Numbered from the stretch's first letter, positions 52,063 to 61,676 are shown. The stretch: 64,000 nt of DNA from Halostagnicola sp. A-GB9-2 (GCF_030068615.1 NZ_JASJOC010000005.1:239929-303928), one strand, 5' to 3'. A program made the numbers and translations. Notes: generated by a model not told the origin, from the sequence alone.

Positions 52063-52813
52063 ATCCGGGCACGATCAAGGACGACGCCGGACCGATGGAG
52101 GCGACCCCCTGCTGTCCGTCGACTCGATCGACACCCACTACGGAGAGAGCCACATCCTGTTCGATCTGTCGCTCACAGTCGACCGGGGCGATGTCGTCGC
52201 CCTGGTCGGCCGAAACGGAGCCGGGAAGACGACGACGATCCGGAGCATCATGGGGCTGACCCCCGTTACGAACGGGCAAATCGTCAAAGGGGGCGAGCAG
52301 ATACAGGCCCGAGATCCCCACGAAATTCGAAAGGAGGGGATCTCGTGGGTTCCCGAAGAACGACGCGTCTTCAGCGGACTGACCGTCGAGGAAAACCTCC
52401 GACTCGCGGCCCACAGCGGTGACGATGAACAGGCCGATCAGTTCGAAGAGATCTATCGACGATTCCCCCGACTCGACGAGCGAAGGGGACAGGACGCCGG
52501 GACGATGAGCGGCGGCGAACAGCAGATGCTGGCCATTGCCCGCGCACTGCTGGGTCCCGAAACTGACCTCCTATTGCTCGACGAACCGTCCGAAGGGCTG
52601 GCACCGCAGATCGTCGACGACGTCGAGGATATCATTCGAGAACTCAACGAGGACGGCGTGACAATCCTGCTCGTCGAACAGAACGCGGAGATGGCCCTCG
52701 GGCTGGCGGATTACGCCTACGTTCTCGAGACGGGCGAAATCGTCCACGAGTCACCCGCCGACGAGTTGGCGACGGATCGTGAGGCGATGGAGTCATACCT
52801 CGGTGTTAAATAA
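52055..52813 (+). CDS. livF: Branched-chain-type ABC transporter ATPase LivF
   Basis: A 252-residue ATPase. Walker A GRNGAGKTTTIRSIMG, signature MSGGEQQMLAIARALLG, Walker B LLLLDEPSEGLAPQIVDD and the closing LVEQNAEMALGLADYAYVLE are typical LivF. I use the GTG at 52055 because GGAGGTG (52042-52048) lies at ribosome-binding distance; GTG codons at 52046 and 52049 are alternatives. Completes the transporter and is followed within 26 bases by an acyl-CoA gene. Confidence 0.93.
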   Translation: MTESGHDQGRRRTDGGDPLLSVDSIDTHYGESHILFDLSLTVDRGDVVALVGRNGAGKTTTIRSIMGLTPVTNGQIVKGGEQIQARDPHEIRKEGISWVPEERRVFSGLTVEENLRLAAHSGDDEQADQFEEIYRRFPRLDERRGQDAGTMSGGEQQMLAIARALLGPETDLLLLDEPSEGLAPQIVDDVEDIIRELNEDGVTILLVEQNAEMALGLADYAYVLETGEIVHESPADELATDREAMESYLGVK

Positions 52814-52838
52814 TGGATTTCTACAGGAGTGAACGACC

Positions 52839-53648
52839 GTGATTACAGAGACCGAACGCGTCCACGAATCAGTTCGCATCGAACACATCGAAGACGAGTC
52901 CGTCGCGCGACTCGTTCTCGAAGCGAACGAAACGTCGTTGAACGTGTTCCACCCCTCGAGTGTCGAAGCGTTGGCAACCGCCGTCGAGTCGCTCTCCGGG
53001 GAGGTCGACGCCATCGTCCTCTACGGCGAGCCGGTGTTCTCGGCCGGAGCGGACCTCGACGAGATCGAACAGACGCCACAGGAGATGCGTTCGGCGAAAA
53101 TAGACACGATCGCCGGCGCGTCGAACCGGTTCATCCGATCCGTTCGGAGCTTTCCGGCACCGGTTATCGCGGGTGTCACCGGCGTCGCCGCGGGCGGCGG
53201 ACTCGGATTCGTCCTCGCGTCGGATCTCGTCTACATGCACGAGGACGCCGTTCTCAACACGGGCTACGCTCGAGTGGGCCTTACCCCCGATAACGCGGCC
53301 CCGTTCTTCCTCGTGAAAACGGTCGGCCCGTACAAGGCCCGCGAGCTGTTTTTCGATCCCGAACCGATTACGGCGAGCGAAGCCGTCGATCTCGGGCTGG
53401 CAAACGAGTGTTTCGACGGCCCGGAAGCGACGTTCGTCGACAGGGTTACCGAACGAGCGATCGAGTACGCGAACGGACCGACGGAGACCTACGCTCGGAC
53501 GAAGGAACTCGTCGACACCGTCTTCGAGGGTCACCTCGACCAGCACCTAGAGGAGGAACGAGCCGCCATCAAACGGATGAGCGATTCGGATGTCTTCGAC
53601 GAAGGGTTATCGGCGTTCCTCGAGAACCGCCAGCCCGAGTGGGAGTAG
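52839..53648 (+). CDS. Crotonase-fold isomerase, PaaG-like variant
   Basis: A 269-residue crotonase-superfamily protein. Hydratase Glu residues are absent (GGGLGFVLA with Gly123, TGYARVG with Ala144), but Asp151 in GLTPDNAAPFFLVKTVG stands where PaaG-type isomerases have their catalytic Asp; the usual GG after it is AA. So isomerisation, not hydration, is expected. The start is a GTG preceded by AGGAG. It is in the same orientation as the liv genes, only 25 bases behind livF, suggesting that the imported compound becomes this enzyme's CoA ester. Confidence 0.82.
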   Translation: MITETERVHESVRIEHIEDESVARLVLEANETSLNVFHPSSVEALATAVESLSGEVDAIVLYGEPVFSAGADLDEIEQTPQEMRSAKIDTIAGASNRFIRSVRSFPAPVIAGVTGVAAGGGLGFVLASDLVYMHEDAVLNTGYARVGLTPDNAAPFFLVKTVGPYKARELFFDPEPITASEAVDLGLANECFDGPEATFVDRVTERAIEYANGPTETYARTKELVDTVFEGHLDQHLEEERAAIKRMSDSDVFDEGLSAFLENRQPEWE

Positions 53649-53702
53649 GGGGTTTCGCCGACGCGAATCTCTTTGTGTTCGGATCGCCTATACGAGTGTG
53701 TA

Positions 53703-54182
53703 ATGACAGCACACGACGTTCCGATTCGGGTCGACCACGTCGGGATCGCCATCGATTCGATCGAGACTGGCGAACCGTTTCTCGAGGCGCTCGGTTGTGA
53801 GAAGATACTCGAAGAGCCGGTCGACGACGAATTCAGATGGGCCTACTACGAACTCGGCGACGCCTCGCGGATCGAACTCATCGCGCCGATCGCCGAGGAC
53901 ACGTTTTTGACGAACTACCTCGAGGAAAACGGACCAGGACTCCATCACGTGACCCTCGAGGTGGCCGATATCGACGGGATCATCGGGGCGCTCGGGGACG
54001 AAGCGGTTCGAATCGTCGACTATACGGAACGAGACGACTGGACGGAAGCGTTCGTTTCGCCGGCGAACCCGACCGGCACACTGTTTCAACTCATGGAGTA
54101 CCACGACAGCTACGTCGAAACCCGCGGCGGGGCCGAGAACCCCTGTATCGGAGGTGCTCGCGTCGGTAGCGATGGACGGTGA
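53703..54182 (+). CDS. VOC-family protein, methylmalonyl-CoA epimerase-like
   Basis: A 159-residue two-module vicinal-oxygen-chelate protein. His12 (VDHVGIAI), His82 (LHHVTLEV) and Glu132 (FQLMEY) fit the metal-binding pattern of methylmalonyl-CoA epimerase, and the length is slightly above the usual 130-150. Epimerase action on a 2-methyl-branched acyl-CoA would suit breakdown of branched acids brought in by the liv-type importer. Other VOC reactions cannot be ruled out. It follows a crotonase gene by 54 bases; a start at MTAHDVP is chosen because earlier codons read through the intergenic region. Confidence 0.82.
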   Translation: MTAHDVPIRVDHVGIAIDSIETGEPFLEALGCEKILEEPVDDEFRWAYYELGDASRIELIAPIAEDTFLTNYLEENGPGLHHVTLEVADIDGIIGALGDEAVRIVDYTERDDWTEAFVSPANPTGTLFQLMEYHDSYVETRGGAENPCIGGARVGSDGR

Positions 54183-54270
54183 GCGAGGCGATAGTCGTCT
54201 CGCTCACGGACACGAGTACGCGGACGGAGAGACAATAGAATCAAAACGGTCGGGAGCCAAACGGTTGGGT

Positions 54271-55047
54271 ATGGCATTCGAAACGCTCGAGGTATCCGTC
54301 GAAGATGGAATCGCGACCGTTCGGCTCGACAACGATCCGGTGAACGCGATCGACCAACAGATGCGCCACGAACTGGCCGAAGCGGTCGACGTGCTCCGCG
54401 AGGACCGCGTTCGGGTCGGCGTGTTCACCGGGGCCGACGACGTGTTTTCGGTCGGAGCCGACGTCGGCCTCTTCGAAGAGGCCCAATCGTGGACGACCGC
54501 GGAATTTCGATCGAACTCTCGCATCCTCGGAAGAGCCTTCGAGGGACTCGAGGAGATCGAAAAGCCCGTGCTCGCGGCGCTGGACGGAACGTGCGTCGGC
54601 GGCGGGCTCGAACTCGCGCTGGCGTGTGACGTCAGAATCGCCTCCCCGGACGCGACGCTCGGATTCCCGGAGCACAATATCGGACTGATTCCCGGTCTGG
54701 GCGGCTGTTCGCGGTTCGTCACCCTCGTCGGTCCAGGAATTGCCAAAGACATGATATTCAGCGGCGAGCTCGTCGACGGCGAGCGCGCACGAGAAATCGG
54801 GCTCGTCGAGCGGGTCGAGTCGGATCCGAAGGCCGCGGCGCTCGAGTACGCCGACTCGCTGTGTGAACGCCCGCCCCAGGCCGTCGGCCTGGCCAAACGC
54901 GTCGTCAACGCCGCTCGCGAGACCGATACGCAGACCGCCGGCTTGCTCGAATCCTACGCCCAGAGTACCCTCCTCGAGACGGCGGATCACCGAGAGGGGA
55001 TTCGCGCGTTCCGGGAGAAGCGCGATCCCGAATTCACCGGAGAGTAA
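54271..55047 (+). CDS. Enoyl-CoA hydratase
   Basis: A 258-residue crotonase with both catalytic residues: Glu114 (GGGLELALACD) and Glu134 (GFPEHNIG). The oxyanion region VFSVGADVGLF and the glycine turn GLIPGLGGCSRF are also in place. Hydrates 2-enoyl-CoA in beta-oxidation. MAFETLEVSV at 54271 is taken as the start because the 39 upstream codons are unlike the family. Likely the last gene of the liv-linked acyl-CoA set. Confidence 0.9.
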   Translation: MAFETLEVSVEDGIATVRLDNDPVNAIDQQMRHELAEAVDVLREDRVRVGVFTGADDVFSVGADVGLFEEAQSWTTAEFRSNSRILGRAFEGLEEIEKPVLAALDGTCVGGGLELALACDVRIASPDATLGFPEHNIGLIPGLGGCSRFVTLVGPGIAKDMIFSGELVDGERAREIGLVERVESDPKAAALEYADSLCERPPQAVGLAKRVVNAARETDTQTAGLLESYAQSTLLETADHREGIRAFREKRDPEFTGE

Positions 55048-55143
55048 CTACCGGCGTAAATCGCCGCGTCGGCCGCGCCAGCTCGTTGCCGCGTTCTCCG
55101 TCGAAGACAAGGTTTACACCATCGGCCACTCTGGGTCCGATCA

Positions 55144-56691
55144 ATGGACGGGAACACAAGCGGGTCGTCACCGGTCGTTCGCGTGGCAGGAACAACGGGT
55201 TCGTCGGCGATACGAACTGCCGCCTCGGACGCGACGGGTGACGTTCCGGTCGTCGACGTCGGCTCGACCGGCGCGACCGCGATCGAACCGCTACTGCTGG
55301 CGACGCTGGAGGGAGAAACCGCGTTCATCACCGAGTGCAAGCCCGACGCCGCAACGGCCGCCACCGAAGCGCTCGCCGACGGAGAACTACCCGACGAGAC
55401 GGCGACGTGGGTCGGCGAACACGACCCCGAAACGGCGATCCTTCCGATACCCGAACGCTCCCGGCTCGAAACCGGCGAGCGACGCGTCCTCGAGGCCTGT
55501 GGCTGGGTCGACCCGATTAGCGAGGACGACTACCTCGCTCGCGGGACGGTGCTCTCGAGCGAGACGACCGAATCGGACGGCCAATCCCCGCTCGAACTCG
55601 TCTCCGACGCCGGCCTTCGGGGTCGTGGTCGAGGGGACGACGCCAGCCACGAACCCGTCGGCGACCGCTGGCAGACTGCGATCGACGCCGACGGCGAGCC
55701 GGTCGTCGTCGTCAACGCCAACGAAGCCGATCACCGGGTAACCGTCGACTCGTTGCTGTTGCGTTCGGATCCGTTCAGCGTGCTCGACCCCGCAGTGGCG
55801 GTCGCCAACCTGATCGGCGCTCCGAACGTCGTCGTCTACGTCAACGAATCGGACGACGGCGTCCAGCGAACGACGACCGTTGCGGCCGAATCAGTCGCCG
55901 CATTCGACGGCCACGACGTGAATGTCGAAGTCGTCGTCGGCCCCGACGAGTACAAAGCTGGTGAGCCGACGATGGCACTCGAGTCGCTGGAAGGAAACGA
56001 ACGCCTCGAGGCGCGACGCCGACCGCCGGGGCCGGCCGAGTACGGACTCCACGGTCGGCCGACGATTATCCACACGCCGCGGACGTTCGCCCAGATCCGG
56101 CAGTTAGCCTCGGACGAATCGGTCGTCGGCGTCGACGCCGATCCGGGGACGCGACTGTTCGACGTCAGCGGTGCTGTCGAGGCTCGCGGAATCGTCGAGC
56201 TTCCGACGAGTGCAACCCTCGAGACGGCTCTTGAGGCCGTCGAGACCGAAAAGCGGATGAAAGTCGCATGCGTCGGCGGAACGTTCGGCGGGCTCACGGA
56301 GTCACTCGACGTGCCAGCGAACGCGAGCGGCCTCGAGTCGTCGGGGCTCGGAACGAACGGATCGATTGAACTGTTCGGCGACGATCGGTGTGCGGTGGCG
56401 CTCGCCGGACGACGAGCCACCTTCGCTCGCGAGCAAAACTGCGGGCGATGCGTTCCGTGTCGCGAAGGCTCCGTCCAGCTGACCGAACTCCTCAGAGCCG
56501 CCTACGACGATCAGGACATCGTTGCAGACGCCCGCGAACTCGCCCGAGTGATGGGACGCTCGAGCGTCTGCGGGTTCGGACGGGACGCCGCCCGTCCCGT
56601 GACGACCGCGCTCAATCGGTTCGAATCGGAGTTCGCCGCACACACGGACGGCCGGTGTCCTGCCGGCGAATGCGAGGTGAGTCAGTCGTGA
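55144..56691 (+). CDS. NuoF/FdhB-like iron-sulfur protein, partner of the formate dehydrogenase
   Basis: A 515-residue protein related to the 51-kDa NADH-binding subunit. The C-terminal iron-sulfur site is intact: Cys433, Cys436 and Cys439 (NCGRCVPCREG) and Cys476 (SSVCGFG). AGEPTMALESLEGNERLEAR and GLHGRPTIIHTPRTFA also align with NuoF. The flavin/NADH part does not: where NuoF has GRGGAGFPTGxKW this has GRGRGDDASHEPVGDRW, and NADESEPGT is NANEADHRV. It may therefore not bind FMN normally. It overlaps the next gene by 4 bases (GTGA), so the two proteins form a complex. Confidence 0.82.
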   Translation: MDGNTSGSSPVVRVAGTTGSSAIRTAASDATGDVPVVDVGSTGATAIEPLLLATLEGETAFITECKPDAATAATEALADGELPDETATWVGEHDPETAILPIPERSRLETGERRVLEACGWVDPISEDDYLARGTVLSSETTESDGQSPLELVSDAGLRGRGRGDDASHEPVGDRWQTAIDADGEPVVVVNANEADHRVTVDSLLLRSDPFSVLDPAVAVANLIGAPNVVVYVNESDDGVQRTTTVAAESVAAFDGHDVNVEVVVGPDEYKAGEPTMALESLEGNERLEARRRPPGPAEYGLHGRPTIIHTPRTFAQIRQLASDESVVGVDADPGTRLFDVSGAVEARGIVELPTSATLETALEAVETEKRMKVACVGGTFGGLTESLDVPANASGLESSGLGTNGSIELFGDDRCAVALAGRRATFAREQNCGRCVPCREGSVQLTELLRAAYDDQDIVADARELARVMGRSSVCGFGRDAARPVTTALNRFESEFAAHTDGRCPAGECEVSQS

Positions 56692-59600
56692 GTTCGAACG
56701 ACGATTCGCAGGCCGGAACAGGTCAGTCGCCGCTTCCCGGCGTCCCCTCCGTCGAAGATCCACAGCCGAGCACGCCGCTAACCGAAGACTTCCAGACCGG
56801 CACGGCGAACGATCCGGACGTGCCGACCGGCGACGGTCCGACGACACTCACCGTCGACGGCCGATCGGTCACCGTCAGCGGCGATGCAACGGTGCTCGAC
56901 GCACTCGAGGCGGCCGGCGACGGCTCGTCCGTTCCGGCGCTCTGTCACTACGACCAGAGCGACGAAATCGGGCCGCGAAGCACGTGCCAGACATGCGTCG
57001 TCGAGACCGAAGAACACGGACTGGTCTCCTCGTGTAGCCACCCCGCGGAGGAGGGGATGAACGTTCGAACGGACGATGCCGAGGCGGCGGAGGTTCGGGA
57101 CGTCAACCTCGATCTGGTGCTCTCGAATCACAACCTCCGCTGTACGACCTGCGGAAAGAACGGCCGCTGTGAACTGCAGGACACGGCCATCGAACAGGAG
57201 GTCGAACATCCGCGCTACGGCGTCTTCGACGACCGGGACGCCTACGAACCGCTCGACGACACGTCGCCGTTCATCCAGATCGACCGCAACAAGTGCATCC
57301 TCTGTAACCGCTGCGTCGAAGCTTGCAACGACGTGCAGGTCGAAGGCGTCCTGCGAATCGAAGGAACCGGTGAGGATACCCGAATCGGCTTCCAGAACGA
57401 GAGCGAGGCGATGGCCGGCTCCTCGTGTGTCTCCTGTGGACACTGCGCGACCGTCTGTCCGACCGGTTCGCTCACGGAGAAGGGCCTCGTCGACAGCGCA
57501 ACCCTGCCGATCCCCGGGTTCACACAGAAGAACTCGATCGGGAAAGCGATCGAGTACGACGGGGACGACGAGGGCGAGAAAGCCGCCCGCTCCGACGAGA
57601 AGGCCACAGCGGCTGTCGACCCCGAGCCGGAGGACTCGCTCTCGGGCGTCGCCGGCGTAATGCAACGCGGGAAACAGCAGGCCCGTTCGGCCCTACGGGG
57701 GGCAGGCAAACGCGCTTTCCTCGAGGCCGAACACGCCGCGGAAGGGATGGCCTCGAGCGTCCTCGCCGAGGGACAGATGTTCGACATCGCGGAGTTCGTC
57801 TCGAAGCACCGTCTGGACGACGTCGACGTGACCGAAACGACCTGTGGCTACTGCAGCGTCGGCTGTCGATTCGACGTGTACGGGAAAGACGGCGAAGTGC
57901 TCGGCGTCCGGCCGACCGATTCGGAGCACGCCCCCGCGAACGACGGCTTCTCGACCTGCGTGAAAGGGAAGTTCGGTTACGACTTCGTCAACAGCGAGGA
58001 CCGCCTCGAGACGCCGTTGATCCGCGAGAACGGCCAGCTTCGGGAGGCGAGTTGGGAGGAAGCTCTCGAGCGGGTCGTCGAGGAGCTCTCGTCGATTGTG
58101 GACGATGTCGGACCGGACGCCGTCTCCTGTTTTGCGTCCTCGAAGTGCACCAACGAGGAGAACTACCTGATGCAGAAGTTCGCCCGACAGGTGCTCGGGA
58201 CGAAGAATATCGATAACTGCGCGCGGCTCTGTCACTCCTCGACGGTCGCGGCGCTCAAACAGACCGTCGGCTACGGCGCGATGACCAACCGCATCGAGGA
58301 CGTGGCAAACACCGACTGTTACCTGATCACCGGCTCGAACACGACCGGAAGCCATCCCGTGCTGGCGACCCGAATCAAACAGAACGTCCGGGACGGCGCG
58401 GATCTCGTCGTCTTTGACCCGCGGAAGATCGACATCGCCGAACACGCCGACCAGTACACGCGAGTCGAGCCGGGCTTCGACGTTGCCTGGATCAACGGGC
58501 TCACGCGATACATCGTCTGGAACGACCTCCACGACGAGGCGTTCATCGAGGAACGCACGAAGCACTTCGACGAACTGAAAGAGAAGCTCGAGCCGTTCAC
58601 GCCCGAGGAGGTCGAACGGCTCTGTGGCGTCCCGCCGGAGGAATTGAAAAGCGCGGCCGAGACCATCGCCGACGCCGAGACCTGCGTCTTCGGCTGGGCG
58701 ATGGGCATGACCCAGCACTCCCACGGTACGCAGAACGTCCTCGCACTGGCGAACCTCGCGCTGGTCACCGGTCAGCTCGGAAAGCCTAACGCCGGTCTCT
58801 CACCGTTCCGCGGCCACAACAACGTCCAGGGCGGAGGCGGCGACATGGGAACGCTTCCGAACACGCTGCCGGGCTACCAGCCCGTCGACGATCCCGACGC
58901 GCTCGAGGCCTTCGAAGAGGTCTGGGGCGAACGCCCGCCCGAGGAGGTCGGGCTGACGGTGCCGGAGACGTTCACGGAGGCCCACGAAGGCAACGTCAAG
59001 GCCATGTACGTCATGGGCGAGAACCCGGCGCTTTCCGAGCCCGACATCGGCCACGCCGAGCAGGCCCTCGAGGCGCTTGATTTCCTCGTCGTGCAGGATC
59101 TCTTCCTCACGGAGACCGCCGAGCACGCCGACGTCGTACTCCCTGCCGCGTCGTTCGCGGAGAAAGACGGCACGTTCACGAACACCGAGCGGCGCGTGCA
59201 ACTGGTCGGGAAAGCCGTCGACACGCCGGGTTCGGCTCGGCAAGACTGGCGAATCCTCCAGGAGCTCGCGAACCGCTTCGACTACGACTGGTCCTACCAG
59301 TCGCCCGCCGAGGTGATGGACGAGATAGCCGACCTCACGCCGATCTACGGCGGGATCACTCACGACCGTCTCGAGAACGAGGGCGGTCTCCAGTGGCCGT
59401 GCCGGGACGCGAACGATCCGGGGACGCCGTACCTCTACGAGGACGGATTCAACTTCGCGGACGGCAAAGCGCGGTTCGTCCCCGCGGATCTGGGCGAACC
59501 GAACGAGCTCCCCGACGAGGAGTTTCCGCTGACGATGACAACTGGCCGGGTGCTATATCACTTCCACACCGGCACGCTCACTCGCCGCGTCGAGGGGATC

Positions 59601-59894
59601 ATGTCTCACGTCGCCGAGAGCTTCGTCGAAATTCATCCCGACACCGCCGACCAACTCGAGATCGGCGACGGCGATACTGTCACCGTCGAATCGCGGCGCG
59701 GATCGACCGTTGTCAATGCGCAGGTGACTGATCGACCGGACCGCGGCGTCGTCTTCATGCCGATGCACTTCGCGAAGGGGGCCGTCAACGAACTCACCCA
59801 GGAGTCGTTCGACCCGACCAGCGGCATTCCCGAGTACAAGGTCTCGAGCGTCCGAGTCGCTCGAGCCGAGACACCACCGCGTCCGGAGAACTGA
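56688..59894 (+). CDS. fdhA: Formate dehydrogenase-type molybdopterin oxidoreductase, alpha subunit
   Basis: A 1068-residue protein in modular order: an acidic 50-residue tail; a [2Fe-2S] domain (Cys85, then STCQTC near 101-104); a NuoG-type His-Cys site (RCTTCGKNGRCELQ near 149); two [4Fe-4S] ferredoxin sites (CILCNRCVEAC near 204, CVSCGHCATVC near 247); and the molybdopterin enzyme with its own [4Fe-4S] (Cys386, 389, 393, 424). The Mo ligand is Cys515 in CARLCHSST, as in cysteine-type formate dehydrogenases. This is the soluble FdsA/FdhF-like layout. It is cytoplasmic, with no Tat signal. It starts at GTG 56688, overlapping the upstream gene. Reaction: formate to CO2; the electron acceptor is uncertain. 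Confidence 0.92.
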   Translation: MSSNDDSQAGTGQSPLPGVPSVEDPQPSTPLTEDFQTGTANDPDVPTGDGPTTLTVDGRSVTVSGDATVLDALEAAGDGSSVPALCHYDQSDEIGPRSTCQTCVVETEEHGLVSSCSHPAEEGMNVRTDDAEAAEVRDVNLDLVLSNHNLRCTTCGKNGRCELQDTAIEQEVEHPRYGVFDDRDAYEPLDDTSPFIQIDRNKCILCNRCVEACNDVQVEGVLRIEGTGEDTRIGFQNESEAMAGSSCVSCGHCATVCPTGSLTEKGLVDSATLPIPGFTQKNSIGKAIEYDGDDEGEKAARSDEKATAAVDPEPEDSLSGVAGVMQRGKQQARSALRGAGKRAFLEAEHAAEGMASSVLAEGQMFDIAEFVSKHRLDDVDVTETTCGYCSVGCRFDVYGKDGEVLGVRPTDSEHAPANDGFSTCVKGKFGYDFVNSEDRLETPLIRENGQLREASWEEALERVVEELSSIVDDVGPDAVSCFASSKCTNEENYLMQKFARQVLGTKNIDNCARLCHSSTVAALKQTVGYGAMTNRIEDVANTDCYLITGSNTTGSHPVLATRIKQNVRDGADLVVFDPRKIDIAEHADQYTRVEPGFDVAWINGLTRYIVWNDLHDEAFIEERTKHFDELKEKLEPFTPEEVERLCGVPPEELKSAAETIADAETCVFGWAMGMTQHSHGTQNVLALANLALVTGQLGKPNAGLSPFRGHNNVQGGGGDMGTLPNTLPGYQPVDDPDALEAFEEVWGERPPEEVGLTVPETFTEAHEGNVKAMYVMGENPALSEPDIGHAEQALEALDFLVVQDLFLTETAEHADVVLPAASFAEKDGTFTNTERRVQLVGKAVDTPGSARQDWRILQELANRFDYDWSYQSPAEVMDEIADLTPIYGGITHDRLENEGGLQWPCRDANDPGTPYLYEDGFNFADGKARFVPADLGEPNELPDEEFPLTMTTGRVLYHFHTGTLTRRVEGIMSHVAESFVEIHPDTADQLEIGDGDTVTVESRRGSTVVNAQVTDRPDRGVVFMPMHFAKGAVNELTQESFDPTSGIPEYKVSSVRVARAETPPRPEN

Positions 59895-60083
59895 ACTCGG
59901 CTCGATTCCGCTCGAACGGGTCCATTCCGGGTGATTCTTTCGGAGAACCGCGTTCGGAGGAGTCCCTTCAGACGAATTCTATCGGAGGCGGAGTTCGCCG
60001 GTAGCAAAAATCAGTACGAGTTCGATGACGACGCACTCGAGGCGCTGGAGAACTGCCGTTATCGCCGAAAGCGGACGATACCG

Positions 60084-61676
60084 CTAGTTGACGTTCTCTT
60101 CTGCGTCGCTCCAGTGTTCCTCCCGGAGTTCGAACTTCTGAATCTTCCCGGTCGACGTCTGTGGAAGCGAATCTCGGAATTCGACTCGCGTCGGGCACTT
60201 GTAGTGGGCGAGGTGGTCTCGAGTGAACTCGATGAGTTCGTCCTCGGTGAGGTCCGAGCCGTCGCGGGCGACGACGAGCGCTTTTGGCGTCTCGCCCCAC
60301 TTCTCGTGGGGGACAGCGATAACCGCGGCCACCTGTACGTCCGGGTGCTCGTAGATCGTGTCCTGAACTTCGATTGAAGAGATGTTCTCGCCGCCGGAGA
60401 TGATGATGTCTTTCTTGCGGTCGACGATCGTAATCATCTTATTCTCGTCGATGGTCGCGATGTCGCCGGTGTGGAACCAGTCGTCGACGCGGTCGTTGAA
60501 CGCCCGTTCGGTCGCCTCCGGCTTGTTCCAGTACCGATCGAGGACCTGGTTGCCTCGAGCGACGACCTCGCCTTTCGTCTCGTCGTCGGTCGGGACGTCC
60601 TCGCCGTCCTCGTCGACGACCCGTATCTTGGTGTTCAACGTCGCGAAGCCGGGTTTGTTGATGATGTCGTACTTGTCGCCGTCCGCGATCTTGCGCCGGG
60701 AATTGCTGGTCGTGATCAGCGGTCCGGTTTCGGTCGCGCCGTAGGCGTGGATGATCCGCCAGCCGAGTTCGTCCTCGGTCCGCCGGATCGTCTGCTTTGG
60801 CGGGGGACTGGCGGCGGTCTCGACGCGAACCGGCTTCTCGCCGCTCGTCGGAACGTCGGCCTCCTCGTGGTACTCGAGCAGCATGTTCAGGACGGTCGGC
60901 GCACCCCCAAGGAAAGAGACGTGGTACTCGTGGATGCGCTCGAAAACCGCTCCGGGATCGAAATTGCGGAGGATGACGTGCGTGCCGCCGATGCCGGTGA
61001 GTCCGTAGATGTGCCCCCAGCCGTTGATGTGGAACATCGGCGAGGTCCAGAGGATTGTGTCGTCGTCCTCGAACTCGACGTGGTGGGCGTGGATCATCGC
61101 GTGGTAGTGCTGAATGCGATGGGTGTGGACGACCCCTTTCGGATCGCCCGTCGTCCCCGAGGTGTAGAGGATCGTGGCGTCGTCCTCTTCGGAGATATCG
61201 ACGTTTTCGGGCGGTTCGGGCGAAGACTCCTCGAGCACCGTTTCGTAGTCGTCCCACTCTCCGTCGACGGCGGCGGCGTCGTAGGCGATCCACGACTCGA
61301 GGTCGCTCTCGCCCTTGAGGTGCTCGAGTTTGCCCGCGTACTCGTAGTCGGCGATGAGGACGGTCGGGTCGCAGTCGTCGACGAGGTAATCGTACTCCTC
61401 CGGTTGCAATCGGAAGTTCAACGGGACGAACAGCGCGCCGATCTGCATCGTCGCGTACAACGTCTCGATGAAGTAGTGGGAGTTCGGCGAGAGGAGTGCG
61501 ACGCGGTCACCCTTTTCGACGCCGCGGTCGTCCAGCGCGTTCGATAGGCGATCAACTCGTTCGCCGAGCTCGCCGTACGTGAATTCGGTTCCGTCGTCGG
61601 CGATCACGCCGATATCGTCGCCGAACAGATCCACCGCCCGATCCAGATAGTCCGTCGTGAGTAATGGCCGTTTCAT
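60084..61676 (-). CDS. Acyl-CoA synthetase (AMP-forming)
   Basis: A 530-residue adenylate-forming ligase. AMP-binding motif ILYTSGTTGDPKGVVHTHRI near residue 170, WTSPMFHINGWGHIYGLTGI, HAYGATETGPL, WFHTGDIATIDENKMITIVD, KDIIISGGENISSIEVQD and the C-terminal LPQTSTGKIQK are all present. The NGWGHIY-type acyl pocket is common in medium-chain or aromatic-acid ligases of haloarchaea. It is convergent with the formate dehydrogenase and divergent from an orphan binding protein. Confidence 0.93.
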   Translation of the reverse strand: MKRPLLTTDYLDRAVDLFGDDIGVIADDGTEFTYGELGERVDRLSNALDDRGVEKGDRVALLSPNSHYFIETLYATMQIGALFVPLNFRLQPEEYDYLVDDCDPTVLIADYEYAGKLEHLKGESDLESWIAYDAAAVDGEWDDYETVLEESSPEPPENVDISEEDDATILYTSGTTGDPKGVVHTHRIQHYHAMIHAHHVEFEDDDTILWTSPMFHINGWGHIYGLTGIGGTHVILRNFDPGAVFERIHEYHVSFLGGAPTVLNMLLEYHEEADVPTSGEKPVRVETAASPPPKQTIRRTEDELGWRIIHAYGATETGPLITTSNSRRKIADGDKYDIINKPGFATLNTKIRVVDEDGEDVPTDDETKGEVVARGNQVLDRYWNKPEATERAFNDRVDDWFHTGDIATIDENKMITIVDRKKDIIISGGENISSIEVQDTIYEHPDVQVAAVIAVPHEKWGETPKALVVARDGSDLTEDELIEFTRDHLAHYKCPTRVEFRDSLPQTSTGKIQKFELREEHWSDAEENVN

